Assembly (NCBI RefSeq): GCF_900107045.1
Contig: NZ_FNON01000007.1
Coordinates: forward strand, 434,001-498,000
DNA length: 64,000 nucleotides
Source: Amycolatopsis xylanica
GTDB lineage: Bacteria > Actinomycetota > Actinomycetes > Mycobacteriales > Pseudonocardiaceae
Direction of reading: 5' to 3'
The notes under the pieces are model-generated. The model ran no database searches. It saw only the letters and a program-made list of their open reading frames with translations, and had not been told where the DNA came from. A program made the translations under genes and the position numbers. Of this stretch, positions 33,022 to 42,221 are shown piece by piece (the stretch's first letter is position 1; each line of letters opens with the position of its first letter).

Positions 33022-34800
33022 CTAGCTCCGCGTTCCACGCTGGTACCTCTGGCAGAAGTCCAGCCATTCTTCGTCGTCCCAAACGGCCCGCAGGCCATCC
33101 GGCACGCTGTCCCACCCCTCGTCGAGCGCCCGCCGGAGGCGGCGGTCCGCTGCCACGGACTCCGGCCACAGCACCACGGGGATGTGGGTCAGTAACGTCC
33201 ACAGTAGACGCGGATCGGGATCCGGGCGCTTCAGCGCGATCGCCCGTTCATAGTCGCCGGAAGCCAGCTTGCGCACCAGCCCGGCAAGATCACGAGTGTC
33301 CTGCTCATCCAGCCAATCGACGGGAGCACCGCCGGCGAAGAAGTTGATGTTGTCCAGGCATCGCCGAGCCGTGACTAGCATCCATTTGTGTCCACGTGGC
33401 GGGCTGAGCCGGTCCGACCAGCGCAGAGTCGCGTTGTCCGGCTTCCAGTGCACGAGGAGCTCCGTCGGTGCAGCGACGTCGACGCGCTTGAGCGGGGTCC
33501 TGAGTTCGCTTGCGTGTTTGCCGGCCTTCGTGATCACGTCGGTCAACACCAGTTCAACGCCGGCCTTAGTGGGCTCGCACGAAAGCCTGTCGTGCGTCTC
33601 GAGCACGCCGTCACGCAAAAGCCACGTTTCGAGCTCTTCCGGCCACAGCCCCGTCGTAGACGCGTGGAGGCTCACGATCAACCACAGTCTGCGCGGTTCC
33701 CTGCGCTCGAGCTCAGCCTTTTCGGCTTCCTTGAACGCTTTGACCGCGCTGACGGCCTGCGCCCACTCGAGCAGCTGCGGATCGTCGAGCCGGTTGTCGA
33801 AGGCCGCCAGCTTGACGACGAATCGAGCCAGCTGCGCGCGGCAAGACCCCTCGACCGCTGGATGCTCGAGAGCAACGCGCTCGACGACATCGGCCACGTC
33901 CTCTCCGTCGGCCACCGCTACGGGCGCCGCTCGGCGCAAGCGACTGGTCGACAGCGCGCCGGTCAGCACCCGATGCAGCAGGGAGCTGGTCCGGGCGGCG
34001 ACCAGCAGAGTGTCCAAGACGTGGGTGGCGCGGAGGACGGCTGGCGTCCGAGGCTCTCGACCGAGCTTTTGCCAGAGCTCGTAGAGCCGCTCAGGGGTGT
34101 AGTCGACTCCGTCGAACCGGTCTTTGAGAGCTACCGCGAGTTCGGCGCGCCCTGGACGACCGACGACACTGGGCGCGCGCCCAAGCTGGTAGCCCAGGCT
34201 GTACCCGCGGTTGCGAGCGAGCCAAAATGCCTCCGAGTCGTCCTGGTGGGCGATGTCGACGACGTCCGCGCCCTCGACCGCACGGACCTCGGTGACCATC
34301 GCCGGGATGTCAAGGTTCCGGCGAGCCTCGAGGATGCCGTTCTCCAGCAATCGCGAAAGCCCAAAAGTCAGCCTGAAGGCGTTCTGGTAGTCCGACGACG
34401 TCATCATCAGCCCGAGCCGGGGCTGCCTAGCCGGACTGAGGACGTCAGGTGACCAGGTATCGACGATGGCCAGGACGCCTCGAACGCCGTGCCTGCTCGC
34501 CGCCCGATTCAGCAGCTTGGGCACGTCGACCCCGGTCAGTTCCCCGAGAAGCGCGACCACCAGAGTCGCCTTCTCTCTCGCGGCGTGCGTGACCGCGACG
34601 GCGACTATCTCGCGGACATGCTCGGCCGTGAACTCGCCCTCGAGCAGGGCACGCCCATCGGCCAAGCCCGGCGCACATGCCCCGATTTCGTCGTGGGCGA
34701 GCACGTCGTGCAGCGCCCGCGCCGCCCGGTCGAGCTGGTCCAGCCTAGGCATGGCCGGGCGCTGCGCGGCGACGACGAGGAGATGTCGCCGAGCCGTCAT
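33022..34800 (-). CDS. VMAP-like protein (vWA-MoxR associated), first gene of the operon
   Basis: The 592-residue protein has no classic enzyme motif by eye. The N-terminal 180 residues (RRHLLVVAAQ, then a DxLDRAARALHDVLA helix and TLVVALLGELTG) resemble a caspase-like alpha/beta fold without the His-Cys dyad. The C-terminal half (about 350-592) resembles the VMAP C-terminal domain: Trp-rich strands such as VHWKPDNATLRWSD and a closing WDDEEWLDFC. In the described ternary systems VMAP, MoxR and vWA act together in defence-like conflict. ATG 34800 was preferred to ATG 34824, which has a poorer ribosome site. Confidence 0.68.
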   Translation of the reverse strand: MTARRHLLVVAAQRPAMPRLDQLDRAARALHDVLAHDEIGACAPGLADGRALLEGEFTAEHVREIVAVAVTHAAREKATLVVALLGELTGVDVPKLLNRAASRHGVRGVLAIVDTWSPDVLSPARQPRLGLMMTSSDYQNAFRLTFGLSRLLENGILEARRNLDIPAMVTEVRAVEGADVVDIAHQDDSEAFWLARNRGYSLGYQLGRAPSVVGRPGRAELAVALKDRFDGVDYTPERLYELWQKLGREPRTPAVLRATHVLDTLLVAARTSSLLHRVLTGALSTSRLRRAAPVAVADGEDVADVVERVALEHPAVEGSCRAQLARFVVKLAAFDNRLDDPQLLEWAQAVSAVKAFKEAEKAELERREPRRLWLIVSLHASTTGLWPEELETWLLRDGVLETHDRLSCEPTKAGVELVLTDVITKAGKHASELRTPLKRVDVAAPTELLVHWKPDNATLRWSDRLSPPRGHKWMLVTARRCLDNINFFAGGAPVDWLDEQDTRDLAGLVRKLASGDYERAIALKRPDPDPRLLWTLLTHIPVVLWPESVAADRRLRRALDEGWDSVPDGLRAVWDDEEWLDFCQRYQRGTRS

Positions 34801-34978
34801 CCCGCCACCACTCTCCTCGCGCATACCACCGGGTCGGGTGACAGGTTACGGAACCCAGGTGTCACCTCGTGGACAAGCCGCCCCGTTCACCCATTTGCCG
34901 AGGTGAGCGGTTCATCCCGCAGCAGCACCACCGGTTACCTTGTGCAACAGCGCCGATCACATTACGTGGCGACGGGCT

Positions 34979-35000
34979 ATCCGTCCGAGGCCAGACGGAT
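34979..35000 (-). terminator. weak hairpin after the DUF222-HNH gene
   Basis: Arms of 7 bp (34979-34985 and 34994-35000) with an 8-nt loop lie 14 bp beyond the minus-strand stop. It is modest in strength and could end the HNH transcript. The rest of 34801-35013 shows no gene. Confidence 0.3.
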
Positions 35001-35013
35001 CGCCAAATACCCG

Positions 35014-36279
35014 TCAGGCCGCGTGTTTCCCCACAGAGCCCGGTGGTGGTTGTTCGTCCGTGTACCGCGGTTCGTGTAGCGGTTCGAGCTTGGTCGAGTA
35101 GCGGTCGCCGGTCGGAGTGGTGACCGTCAACGTCGCATCGCCACCAAGTGCATATCGCCAGCCTGGCTCGTCCTTCAGTTTATGATCATCCTGGCACAGC
35201 GAAGCCAAGTTGTTCTCATTCGTCTCACCCTCCTTCGCCGCCCAATCCTCGGTGTGGTCCAGCTGGCACACCTGCGCCGGTCGCGTGCAGCCGGGAGCTC
35301 GGCATTCCTGATCCCGCACCCGCACGAACTCGTCGAGGGCTTTGTTCGGCCGATAGCGGCTCCGCCCGAGGTCGGTGGGCTGCCCCGTGGCCGGATCTGT
35401 GATCAGACGCCTCAGCACCGAGTGGGACCCGGCTGCGATGTCGCGTGCCGTGGCGGCCGGGATCGGACCGTGCCCGGCGAGGAATCCCGGGTCCTCGCGG
35501 ACGCCGGCAAGAGTCAAATAGTCGATGTACACGAAGATCTCGGCGCGCTCCTGGATGCCGTCCGTCCCGGATAGACAGAGGTCCATCATCACGTCCGCCC
35601 GGAGCTGCTCCAGCGTGCGTGATCTGTCGCTGACAGAGAGCTTGCGCGCGAGCCGGTCGATCCGGGTGTATGCGGCCGCACACTTCTCCGCGGGACCTTC
35701 CACAGACAGCCTTGCCGAGCCGGCGTCCTGATGAGTCAGAGTCACCCGGCGTGCCGCACGCTTCTGCGCCGCGCGGCGCTCCAGGCCCTCGGGGTCGACC
35801 TGGGCGGCTAGCTTGTTCGCACAGCGCCGCACGCCACGGGGATCTTTACCTACCAGCCTTTCGACCAAGATCGCATCCACGGCTCCGACCATGTCGTCCG
35901 ACAGCCATGACAACGCACTCGATACCTGCGCTGCCTTGCCGTAGTCCAACTTTCCGGCTTCCATCAGGCCCAATACACCTGGCAGCCGCCTGGTGACGTC
36001 ACGGGCGACCGTGATCAGTTTCCCGGCAGAGGACTTCGTCATCGACAACGCGAAGGCCAGTTCGCCGATGACACTTCGAATCGAGCCCGCCGACGAATCA
36101 GCCAGTAAGGCGACACCGCGGAGCTTCAACGCGTCCAGACGCGATCTCTCCGCTTCGGCCGACACCACCTTCGAAAGCAGCTCGGCGCGGGTCATCTTGT
36201 TCAGTAGCAGTAGATCCATACTTGCCGCCTGCCCATCCGGAGCAGGTCTCTGACTCGGAATCCCGTCAACAGAACTCAT
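35014..36279 (-). CDS. DUF222 / HNH endonuclease-domain protein
   Basis: This 421-residue protein has the helical DUF222 domain (about 20-310) and a C-terminal HNH domain (about 330-390: CRAPGCTRPAQ, QLDHTEDW, then CQDDHKLK), with the zinc Cys pairs and catalytic His present. The family is highly repeated in Actinobacteria and often linked to mobile DNA (13E12-repeat type). GGGAGGTCCC lies directly before ATG 36279. It may be an intron-less nuclease or a domesticated element. Confidence 0.93.
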   Translation of the reverse strand: MSSVDGIPSQRPAPDGQAASMDLLLLNKMTRAELLSKVVSAEAERSRLDALKLRGVALLADSSAGSIRSVIGELAFALSMTKSSAGKLITVARDVTRRLPGVLGLMEAGKLDYGKAAQVSSALSWLSDDMVGAVDAILVERLVGKDPRGVRRCANKLAAQVDPEGLERRAAQKRAARRVTLTHQDAGSARLSVEGPAEKCAAAYTRIDRLARKLSVSDRSRTLEQLRADVMMDLCLSGTDGIQERAEIFVYIDYLTLAGVREDPGFLAGHGPIPAATARDIAAGSHSVLRRLITDPATGQPTDLGRSRYRPNKALDEFVRVRDQECRAPGCTRPAQVCQLDHTEDWAAKEGETNENNLASLCQDDHKLKDEPGWRYALGGDATLTVTTPTGDRYSTKLEPLHEPRYTDEQPPPGSVGKHAA

Positions 36280-36470
36280 CGGGACCTCCCTTCCTCGACC
36301 TCCCTCCAAGCTAAACCAGACCTCCGACAAAACCAGCAAACTTTGTCGCTACCTAAACCATGCTCAACCCGTCGCCTCAACCCCGAAAGCATTGGCGCAC
36401 AATGAAATTTCGGTGATCAGCGGCGTCAAAAATTTGACTGACGAACGATGCGAACGGTCCGAATGCGCGG

Positions 36471-38003
36471 CTACGCGCCCAGGGGGTTCTTGATGAGCAA
36501 CTCGACATTGCGGTCGGCGGCGCCGCCTGCACCTTTGAACTCGCGCCTGCCGTCATCGCGGCCCTGCCAGTAGTTGGCGGACAGCTCACGGGAAAGCCCT
36601 GCGAGTGAGACGGGTGAAGACCCGCCATCCCAAGCCGTCGGACCGGCGTGATCGATGATCGTGGTGACGATCGACAGTGAGCCGTCGCGGTTGTCCAGAA
36701 TCTCGATGCGACGAGCTTGCTGCGGCCAATCGATGTGAGAGGCCGTGGTGACTTCCCAGAACGTTTGGTGCGCTGTCACCGTGTTCTCGTGCGTGTGGCC
36801 GTTCACCCACAAGATTACGTTTGAATGCTTCGCAAGCAGGTCAGCGACCTCGTCCGCCAATATCCGGCGATCGGGTCCGGTATCGTTGGTCAGTGTCCGC
36901 AGAGGATGATGGCTGAAGAGCACGAACAATTTGCCGGGTTCGGCGCGTAGCTGCGCTTCCAGCCACTCGAATTGCGCAACGTCGAAGGAACCTTGCCAGT
37001 AACCGTGCGGGTTGACGGTGTCGAGTACCAGACCACGCAGCGGCCCCATGTCAAAGGCGTAGTACGCCGTCCCGGAGTCAACATGATCCTGTCGAAAACC
37101 GTGGCCGTGACAGGCCACGTGCGCGCCGACCCATTCGGCACGTGTCACGTGCCGCCGCGCCGGGTCGGCCGTGACTTCGACGGCGGGCGCACCGACGAGC
37201 CGAGCGACGACTTGGCGGTCTGCCTTGTCGAAGCCGTCAACGAGTTCGATCTCGTTGCCCTCTGGCATGCCGACGAGCTTGCGTGGGCCGACGGTCACTT
37301 CTGCGAGTTCAGGCCACGGCGGGACACAGCCTTGGAGCATATTGTCGTGGTTACCGTGCACGGCGAACCAAGGCACGTCCAGTCCCGAAGCTTCGAACGA
37401 AGCGGCAGCCGCCCGCAGCGCGCCCGGCGCCTCGGGAAAGCCGTAGACAGTCCGCGGCAAATCTTCCGTGAGCCCGGGCGGCGGTCCGTCTGGATGCCAG
37501 TAGCGAACGTCGTAGGTCTCGGCAGTACTGGAGTGCACACCTTCCCAGCGCGCAGGGTCTCCCGAGTCCGGACGCACCTCACCGCCGTCGAGCAACGTCA
37601 AGTAAGCGTCCAGCTCGTTGGCCTGACAGGCATCCGTGGCGTCACCGGTGGAGATCGCGAACTCGACATCGAGCTCGTTGACCGCCTGGACCATCGCTTC
37701 GACCACGTGCGGCGTGAAGATCTCCTGCGGACGATAGGTGCCCACGAGCGGGATTACCTCCCGATAAGGGGAGTCAGGGTCCGCATAGCGTTCCAGGAAC
37801 TCAACCCTCGTCGGCGACTGCGGATCCATCACATGCAGGTCCGACAGATGCGCGAAGGCGACCAGCCGTTCGGGAGCCCGAGATTCCCCGGCCTGGGCAA
37901 TGTCCTCCCTGACCTGCAGGCCTTCACCGGGTGCGGTCTCGAGTCGCTGGTAACCCAACGAGTCCGGGGTGCCCCGGACGAGACGACGACGGGAGGTGTC
38001 CAT
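36471..38003 (-). CDS. calcineurin-like metallophosphoesterase (actinobacterial PPA1498-type)
   Basis: The 510-residue protein has all five metallophosphoesterase motifs: DLH (about 54-56), GDATDA (about 119), GNHD (about 228), a lone His segment (FSHHPL) and GHTH (about 419). Start and the previous stop abut (ATG 38003 next to TAG 38006-38004). An N-terminal RRR occurs but no clear hydrophobic core, so export is uncertain. As last gene of an ABC importer operon it may release phosphate from the imported compound; this is inference from order. Confidence 0.9.
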   Translation of the reverse strand: MDTSRRRLVRGTPDSLGYQRLETAPGEGLQVREDIAQAGESRAPERLVAFAHLSDLHVMDPQSPTRVEFLERYADPDSPYREVIPLVGTYRPQEIFTPHVVEAMVQAVNELDVEFAISTGDATDACQANELDAYLTLLDGGEVRPDSGDPARWEGVHSSTAETYDVRYWHPDGPPPGLTEDLPRTVYGFPEAPGALRAAAASFEASGLDVPWFAVHGNHDNMLQGCVPPWPELAEVTVGPRKLVGMPEGNEIELVDGFDKADRQVVARLVGAPAVEVTADPARRHVTRAEWVGAHVACHGHGFRQDHVDSGTAYYAFDMGPLRGLVLDTVNPHGYWQGSFDVAQFEWLEAQLRAEPGKLFVLFSHHPLRTLTNDTGPDRRILADEVADLLAKHSNVILWVNGHTHENTVTAHQTFWEVTTASHIDWPQQARRIEILDNRDGSLSIVTTIIDHAGPTAWDGGSSPVSLAGLSRELSANYWQGRDDGRREFKGAGGAADRNVELLIKNPLGA

Positions 38004-39068
38004 CTACGACTCGGTGGCCAGCAGCACGGGGCGAGTACCGAACCCGACGGTCGCGGAGGTGCCGGGCACCAGGTCAACGGCCGACACACTGGGCAGATCT
38101 GCGAGCACCATCGTCCCGTCCGGCAAGGTGGCCGTGACCCGGGTGACCGCCCCGCGGAAGCTGTGATCAGTGACCTTCACCGGCCCGTCCGCGGAGGGGT
38201 CGAGACTCACGGATTCGGGCCGTACCAGCACCTTCACCTGCTGCCCTTCCGTACGCGTGCCACGGTTCGCCAGCGGAAGCCGGCACCCGGCGACCTCGAC
38301 GTCGTCACCGGCGATCACCCCTGGCAGGTGGTTCATGGTACCGACGAACTCGGCGACGAAGGCGGTCGCGGGCCGCGCGTACAGCTCGGCAGGTGTGTCG
38401 CACTGTTCGAGCCGGCCGGCACGCATGACTCCGACCCGGTCGGCGATCGACAACGCCTCTTCCTGGTCGTGGGTGACGAAGAGCGTGGTGATCCCGACGC
38501 GCAGCTGCAGCCTGCGAATCTCGTCACGAAGCTGGTTCCGCACCTGAGCGTCGAGCGCGGACAACGGCTCATCCAAGAGCAGCACCCGCGGCTCGATCGC
38601 CAGCGCGCGGGCGAGCGCGACCCGCTGCTGCTGACCGCCGGAAAGCTGATGCGGATAACGCGGACCATGCGAGTCGAGGCCGACCAGCTCAAGCAGCTCC
38701 TGCGCACGCTTGTGCCTCGAGGCTGCCGGCTTCCCACGCAACCGGAGACCGAACGCAACGTTGTCGCGAACCGTCAGGTTCGGGAAGAGACTGTAAGCCT
38801 GGAAGACCATGCCCATGTCGCGCTTGTTCGCCGGTACGCCCACGACGTCGGAACCATCGACGAGCACCTCGCCGGAGTCGGCGTTCTCCAGGCCGGCGAG
38901 TACACGCAGGGCGGTCGTCTTGCCGCAACCCGACGGGCCGAGCAACGCCACCAGTTCGCCGGGTGTGATCGAAAGGTCCAGCCCAGCGAGAGCCTTCACT
39001 TCGCCGAACTCGCGGCGCAGGGCACGGAACTCGACCGAGGCGCCGGTGCGGGTGTCCAACAGAGTCAT
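38004..39068 (-). CDS. ABC transporter ATP-binding protein (PotA/FbpC-like)
   Basis: The 354-residue ATPase has Walker A GPSGCGKTT (about 44-52), signature LSGGQQQRVALARA (about 140-153), Walker B LLLDEPLSALD and a C-terminal TOBE domain (about 270-354). ATG 39068 overlaps the permease stop by one base, so the two are translated in coupling. The type belongs to importers for iron, polyamines, thiamine or 2-aminoethylphosphonate. Confidence 0.95.
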   Translation of the reverse strand: MTLLDTRTGASVEFRALRREFGEVKALAGLDLSITPGELVALLGPSGCGKTTALRVLAGLENADSGEVLVDGSDVVGVPANKRDMGMVFQAYSLFPNLTVRDNVAFGLRLRGKPAASRHKRAQELLELVGLDSHGPRYPHQLSGGQQQRVALARALAIEPRVLLLDEPLSALDAQVRNQLRDEIRRLQLRVGITTLFVTHDQEEALSIADRVGVMRAGRLEQCDTPAELYARPATAFVAEFVGTMNHLPGVIAGDDVEVAGCRLPLANRGTRTEGQQVKVLVRPESVSLDPSADGPVKVTDHSFRGAVTRVTATLPDGTMVLADLPSVSAVDLVPGTSATVGFGTRPVLLATES

Positions 39069-39847
39069 CAGGATTTTCCTTGGGTAGCGCCTAGGGTGGC
39101 CTTTCGACGGCCAGTCACGACAGAGAGCACGAACAGCAGCAGGAAGGCGACGAAGAGCGCCAGCAGCGAGACGGCGACGGAAACGCCTGCCTCCGACTGG
39201 CCAGTGCTGACCGTCCAAACCGGGAACGTGTTCATCAGGAGAATGCTGGCCAGCGTGTACTCGCCGAGCACCAACGCCAAGTTCAAGAATGCGGCACCGA
39301 ACACGGCCGACCGGATATTCGGGATGATCACGCGCAGGAGCACGGTCGTCCAGCTGGCGCCCAGACTGCGCGCGGCCTCGACAAGTGTGGGCAGCGCGAT
39401 CGCCTGCAGGCCCGCGTCGAGAGTGCGGTATGTGAACGGCAGCGCGAGCACGACGTACTCGAACACCAGGATCACCGGGGTTCCGTTGATCACCTCTGGC
39501 GCGTCACGGAAGACCACGAGCACGCCGTTGACCAGCACGATCGGCGGGATAACCAAAGGCAGCAGGCTGACCCCTTCGACCAGGCGGCGCAGTTTCGGAT
39601 GCTTGAGATGCACCCAGCTGACCGTCGGCACCATGAGTATCAGCGTCAACGCGACCGTGCCGAACGCGACCCAAAGCGAGGTGCCGAGTGTCTCGAACAG
39701 GCCTGGTTCGTCGAGCAGTTTGCCCCAGGTGTTGAAGCTGTGCGTGTCGTTCACGTCGCGGAGGCTGAACTCGACGGAGGCCGCGAGCGGAACCAGGAAG
39801 TACAGACCGAACAGGCTCAAAATCAGCCAACGGAAGGCTTTGCTCAT
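39068..39847 (-). CDS. ABC transporter inner-membrane permease 2
   Basis: The 259-residue permease has about six membrane segments and the EAA loop (EAARSLGASWTTVLLRVIIPNI, about 149-170). ATG 39847 overlaps the first permease stop (ATGA). Confidence 0.93.
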   Translation of the reverse strand: MSKAFRWLILSLFGLYFLVPLAASVEFSLRDVNDTHSFNTWGKLLDEPGLFETLGTSLWVAFGTVALTLILMVPTVSWVHLKHPKLRRLVEGVSLLPLVIPPIVLVNGVLVVFRDAPEVINGTPVILVFEYVVLALPFTYRTLDAGLQAIALPTLVEAARSLGASWTTVLLRVIIPNIRSAVFGAAFLNLALVLGEYTLASILLMNTFPVWTVSTGQSEAGVSVAVSLLALFVAFLLLFVLSVVTGRRKATLGATQGKS

Positions 39848-40773
39848 CCCAGCCACCTCGAAGCCCGACGCTGCATCCAGTTGTAGATCGCCATCACCAG
39901 CGCGACGACCACGATCATGCCGAGCCCGAGTGCCTTGCCCAGATTCTGCTGGTCCGCGACGACGTTGCCGGAGACGAGCGAGCCGATCTGAATCGGCACT
40001 AACGGCACCACACCACTCGTCAGCGCGTAGGCGGTCGCGTAGGCCGAAAAAGCGTTCGCGAACAGCAGGAGCATCGACGCCAGGAAAGGAGGGAGTAGGA
40101 TCGGACCCGCGATGTGACGCCAGTACTGCCACTTCGTCGCACCGAGGTTAGCCGCGGCCTCTCGCCATTGCTCACGCATGCCTTCCAGCGCGGGGGTGAA
40201 CACGATCACCATCAACGGAATCTGGAAGTAGACGTAGACGATCGCGATACCGGTGAAGTTGAACAAGTTGAAGCCGCTGGCATAGATGTCGAAGCCCAAG
40301 CCTTTCAAGGCTTTCGTCACGATGCCGATGCTGCCGAGTGTCGCGATGAAGGCGAACGCCAGCGGTACGCCACCGAAGTTCGCGAGCACGCCCGACGCGC
40401 TTGACACGAACTTGCGCAGCAAACCGTCCTCTTTTGAGGCCAGCACCGCCTGCGCGAGCACTGCACCCAGCACGGCCCCGAGCACAGCGGTGAGCACGGA
40501 GAGCTCGATGCTGGTGGCGAAGGAGCGCCCGAATTGGTCCTTGAAAGCGGACGCGATGTTGTCCGTGGTGAAGACGCCGTCGTTGTCCTGGAACGCGCCC
40601 AGTAAGACCATGACGACCGGAGCGCCCAGGAAGACGCCGGTGTACACGAGGAAGGGCACCAGCCCTAGATGCGCGGTGACCCAGGTCGTCACGCGCCGGA
40701 CGACCCCGGCGCGGACAGCGGTGGGCGCGGCCGGAGCCACGCCCACCTCCGCAGTGGTTGTTTCGGTGGTCAT
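39844..40773 (-). CDS. ABC transporter inner-membrane permease 1
   Basis: The 309-residue permease has an N-terminal cytoplasmic tail, about six membrane segments and the EAA loop (REAAANLGATKWQYWRHI, about 215-232). It follows the binding protein by 3 bp. Confidence 0.93.
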   Translation of the reverse strand: MTTETTTAEVGVAPAAPTAVRAGVVRRVTTWVTAHLGLVPFLVYTGVFLGAPVVMVLLGAFQDNDGVFTTDNIASAFKDQFGRSFATSIELSVLTAVLGAVLGAVLAQAVLASKEDGLLRKFVSSASGVLANFGGVPLAFAFIATLGSIGIVTKALKGLGFDIYASGFNLFNFTGIAIVYVYFQIPLMVIVFTPALEGMREQWREAAANLGATKWQYWRHIAGPILLPPFLASMLLLFANAFSAYATAYALTSGVVPLVPIQIGSLVSGNVVADQQNLGKALGLGMIVVVALVMAIYNWMQRRASRWLG

Positions 40774-40776
40774 GAA

Positions 40777-41910
40777 TCAGCCGAGTGCCTTCGCCCACTC
40801 GTCCGCGATGACCTTCTTCGCTGCGTCGATCTGGTCATTGGTCGGAAACTTGACCTCGCCCTTGACCTCAGGCAGTGCCGCGAGCGCGGCGGAGTCCGCC
40901 GTGCCTGCGGCGGTCAGCTTGCCCAGTCGCACGGGCCGCGAAAGGCCCTTGAGGAACAGGTTCTGGCCCTCGTCGGAGTACAGAAACTCCTGCCACAGCC
41001 GGGCCGCGGCAGGATGCGGCGCGGTCTTGCTGATCGCCTGGCAGTAGAAGTTCGAGTAGATGCCGTCGGCCGGGATCGCGACCTTCCAGTCGATCTTGCC
41101 CTGAAGCTTCTTGGCGTACCCGGCCTGCAGGTAGTCCCAGTCGATCGTGATCGGGGTCTGTCCACTCTCGACGGTCGCGGCACTGGCCTGGACCGGGATG
41201 AAGTTACCGGACTTCTTCAGGTCGGCGAAGAACTGAATACCCGGCTTGATGTCGGTGAACGAGCCACCGTTCGCCAGGGCGGCCGCGTACACGCCCGCGA
41301 ACGCGGCGCCGGCCTTCGTCGGGTCACCGTTCAGCGCGACCTTGCCCTGGTACTCGGGCTTCCTCAGGTCCGCGAACGACTTCGGCGGATTCGGCACCTT
41401 CGCGGCGTCGTAGCCGATGGAGATGAAGCCGCCGTAGTCGTTGACCCAGTTGCCCTCCGGGTCCTTCTGGGCGTCGGGAACGTCGGCGAACGTCGCGACC
41501 TTGTACGGCGCGAGAAGCCCGTCCTTGGCCGCGGACAACGCGAACGCACCGCCGAGGTCGAGCACGTCGGGCGCGCGCTCCTGCCCCTTCAGCTGCTTAA
41601 CGGCGCTGATCTCGTCCTGGCTGCTGCCCTCGGGGTTCGCCTCGGTGACCTTCAGCCCGTACTTCTTCTTGAACGCCTCGAGGATCTCGCCGTAGTTCGC
41701 CCAGTCGTGGGGAAGGGCGATGACGTTGAGTTCGCCTTCCTTCTTCGCGGCCTCGATGAGCTTGTCGAGACCGCCCAGGTCCGCGGCCGATTTGGCGGTC
41801 GCGGCGCCGCCCTTGTCCTTGGCCGCCGCGTCGGAGCCCCCACCACACGCGGAAAGGGTCAAGGTGACCGTCGCGATGCCCGCGACGATACCGGCGAGTC
41901 GTCTGTTCAC
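40777..41910 (-). CDS. ABC transporter substrate-binding lipoprotein
   Basis: The 377-residue lipoprotein starts at GTG 41910 with CGGAGG upstream. The signal peptide ends in a lipobox LSAC (Cys about residue 22) followed by GGGS. The fold pattern (LNVIALPHDWANYG, IDWDYLQAGYA) is that of the AfuA/PotD/ThiB-type periplasmic proteins. It is first in the operon binding protein - permease - permease - ATPase - phosphoesterase. The ligand is unknown; a phosphorylated or phosphonate compound is suggested by the last gene. Confidence 0.9.
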   Translation of the reverse strand: MNRRLAGIVAGIATVTLTLSACGGGSDAAAKDKGGAATAKSAADLGGLDKLIEAAKKEGELNVIALPHDWANYGEILEAFKKKYGLKVTEANPEGSSQDEISAVKQLKGQERAPDVLDLGGAFALSAAKDGLLAPYKVATFADVPDAQKDPEGNWVNDYGGFISIGYDAAKVPNPPKSFADLRKPEYQGKVALNGDPTKAGAAFAGVYAAALANGGSFTDIKPGIQFFADLKKSGNFIPVQASAATVESGQTPITIDWDYLQAGYAKKLQGKIDWKVAIPADGIYSNFYCQAISKTAPHPAAARLWQEFLYSDEGQNLFLKGLSRPVRLGKLTAAGTADSAALAALPEVKGEVKFPTNDQIDAAKKVIADEWAKALG

Positions 41911-42221
41911 TTGCGTTGTCCTCCGATGGGGGCTTGCGTCTACTGGCCGAGCGAACAGTCCACGAGACGGAAGTCCGGAATTTGAACAGGAGGTGACCAG
42001 CGAGCAGCAAAAGAATGCACGACAAGAGCGTGCGATCACAGCGCGATGAACCGGGTGCGGCCGGTGATCACAGACGGACTTCGGGCGCTTTCCGCGTGGC
42101 ACCGGTCACAGCACTACGAAGCACCCAACCAGGTATCGGTCATCCTCGTCAATCAGCACCAGCCATCCGGTCCAATTCGGACGGAGCACTCGAATCCGTA
42201 AAGAACGCCTATTTGCTGCGT
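41911..42221 (-). other. intergenic region upstream of the ABC operon
   Basis: This 311-bp gap separates the binding-protein start from the stop of the LuxR-type regulator. It must hold the ABC operon promoter on the minus strand. I see no clear -35/-10 pair, no strong hairpin and no convincing small gene; the short plus-strand frame at 42015-42281 looks spurious. Confidence 0.5.

Noticed and set aside
36425..36438. GTCAAA/TTTGAC dyad between the phosphoesterase and HNH genes
   Set aside because: The arms are only 6 bp in an AT-rich pocket and no promoter is linked to it, so chance is likely.
36972..40151. 1059-codon plus-strand frame
   Set aside because: It covers three well-identified minus-strand genes (phosphoesterase, ATPase, permease) and is only a shadow of their codon bias.
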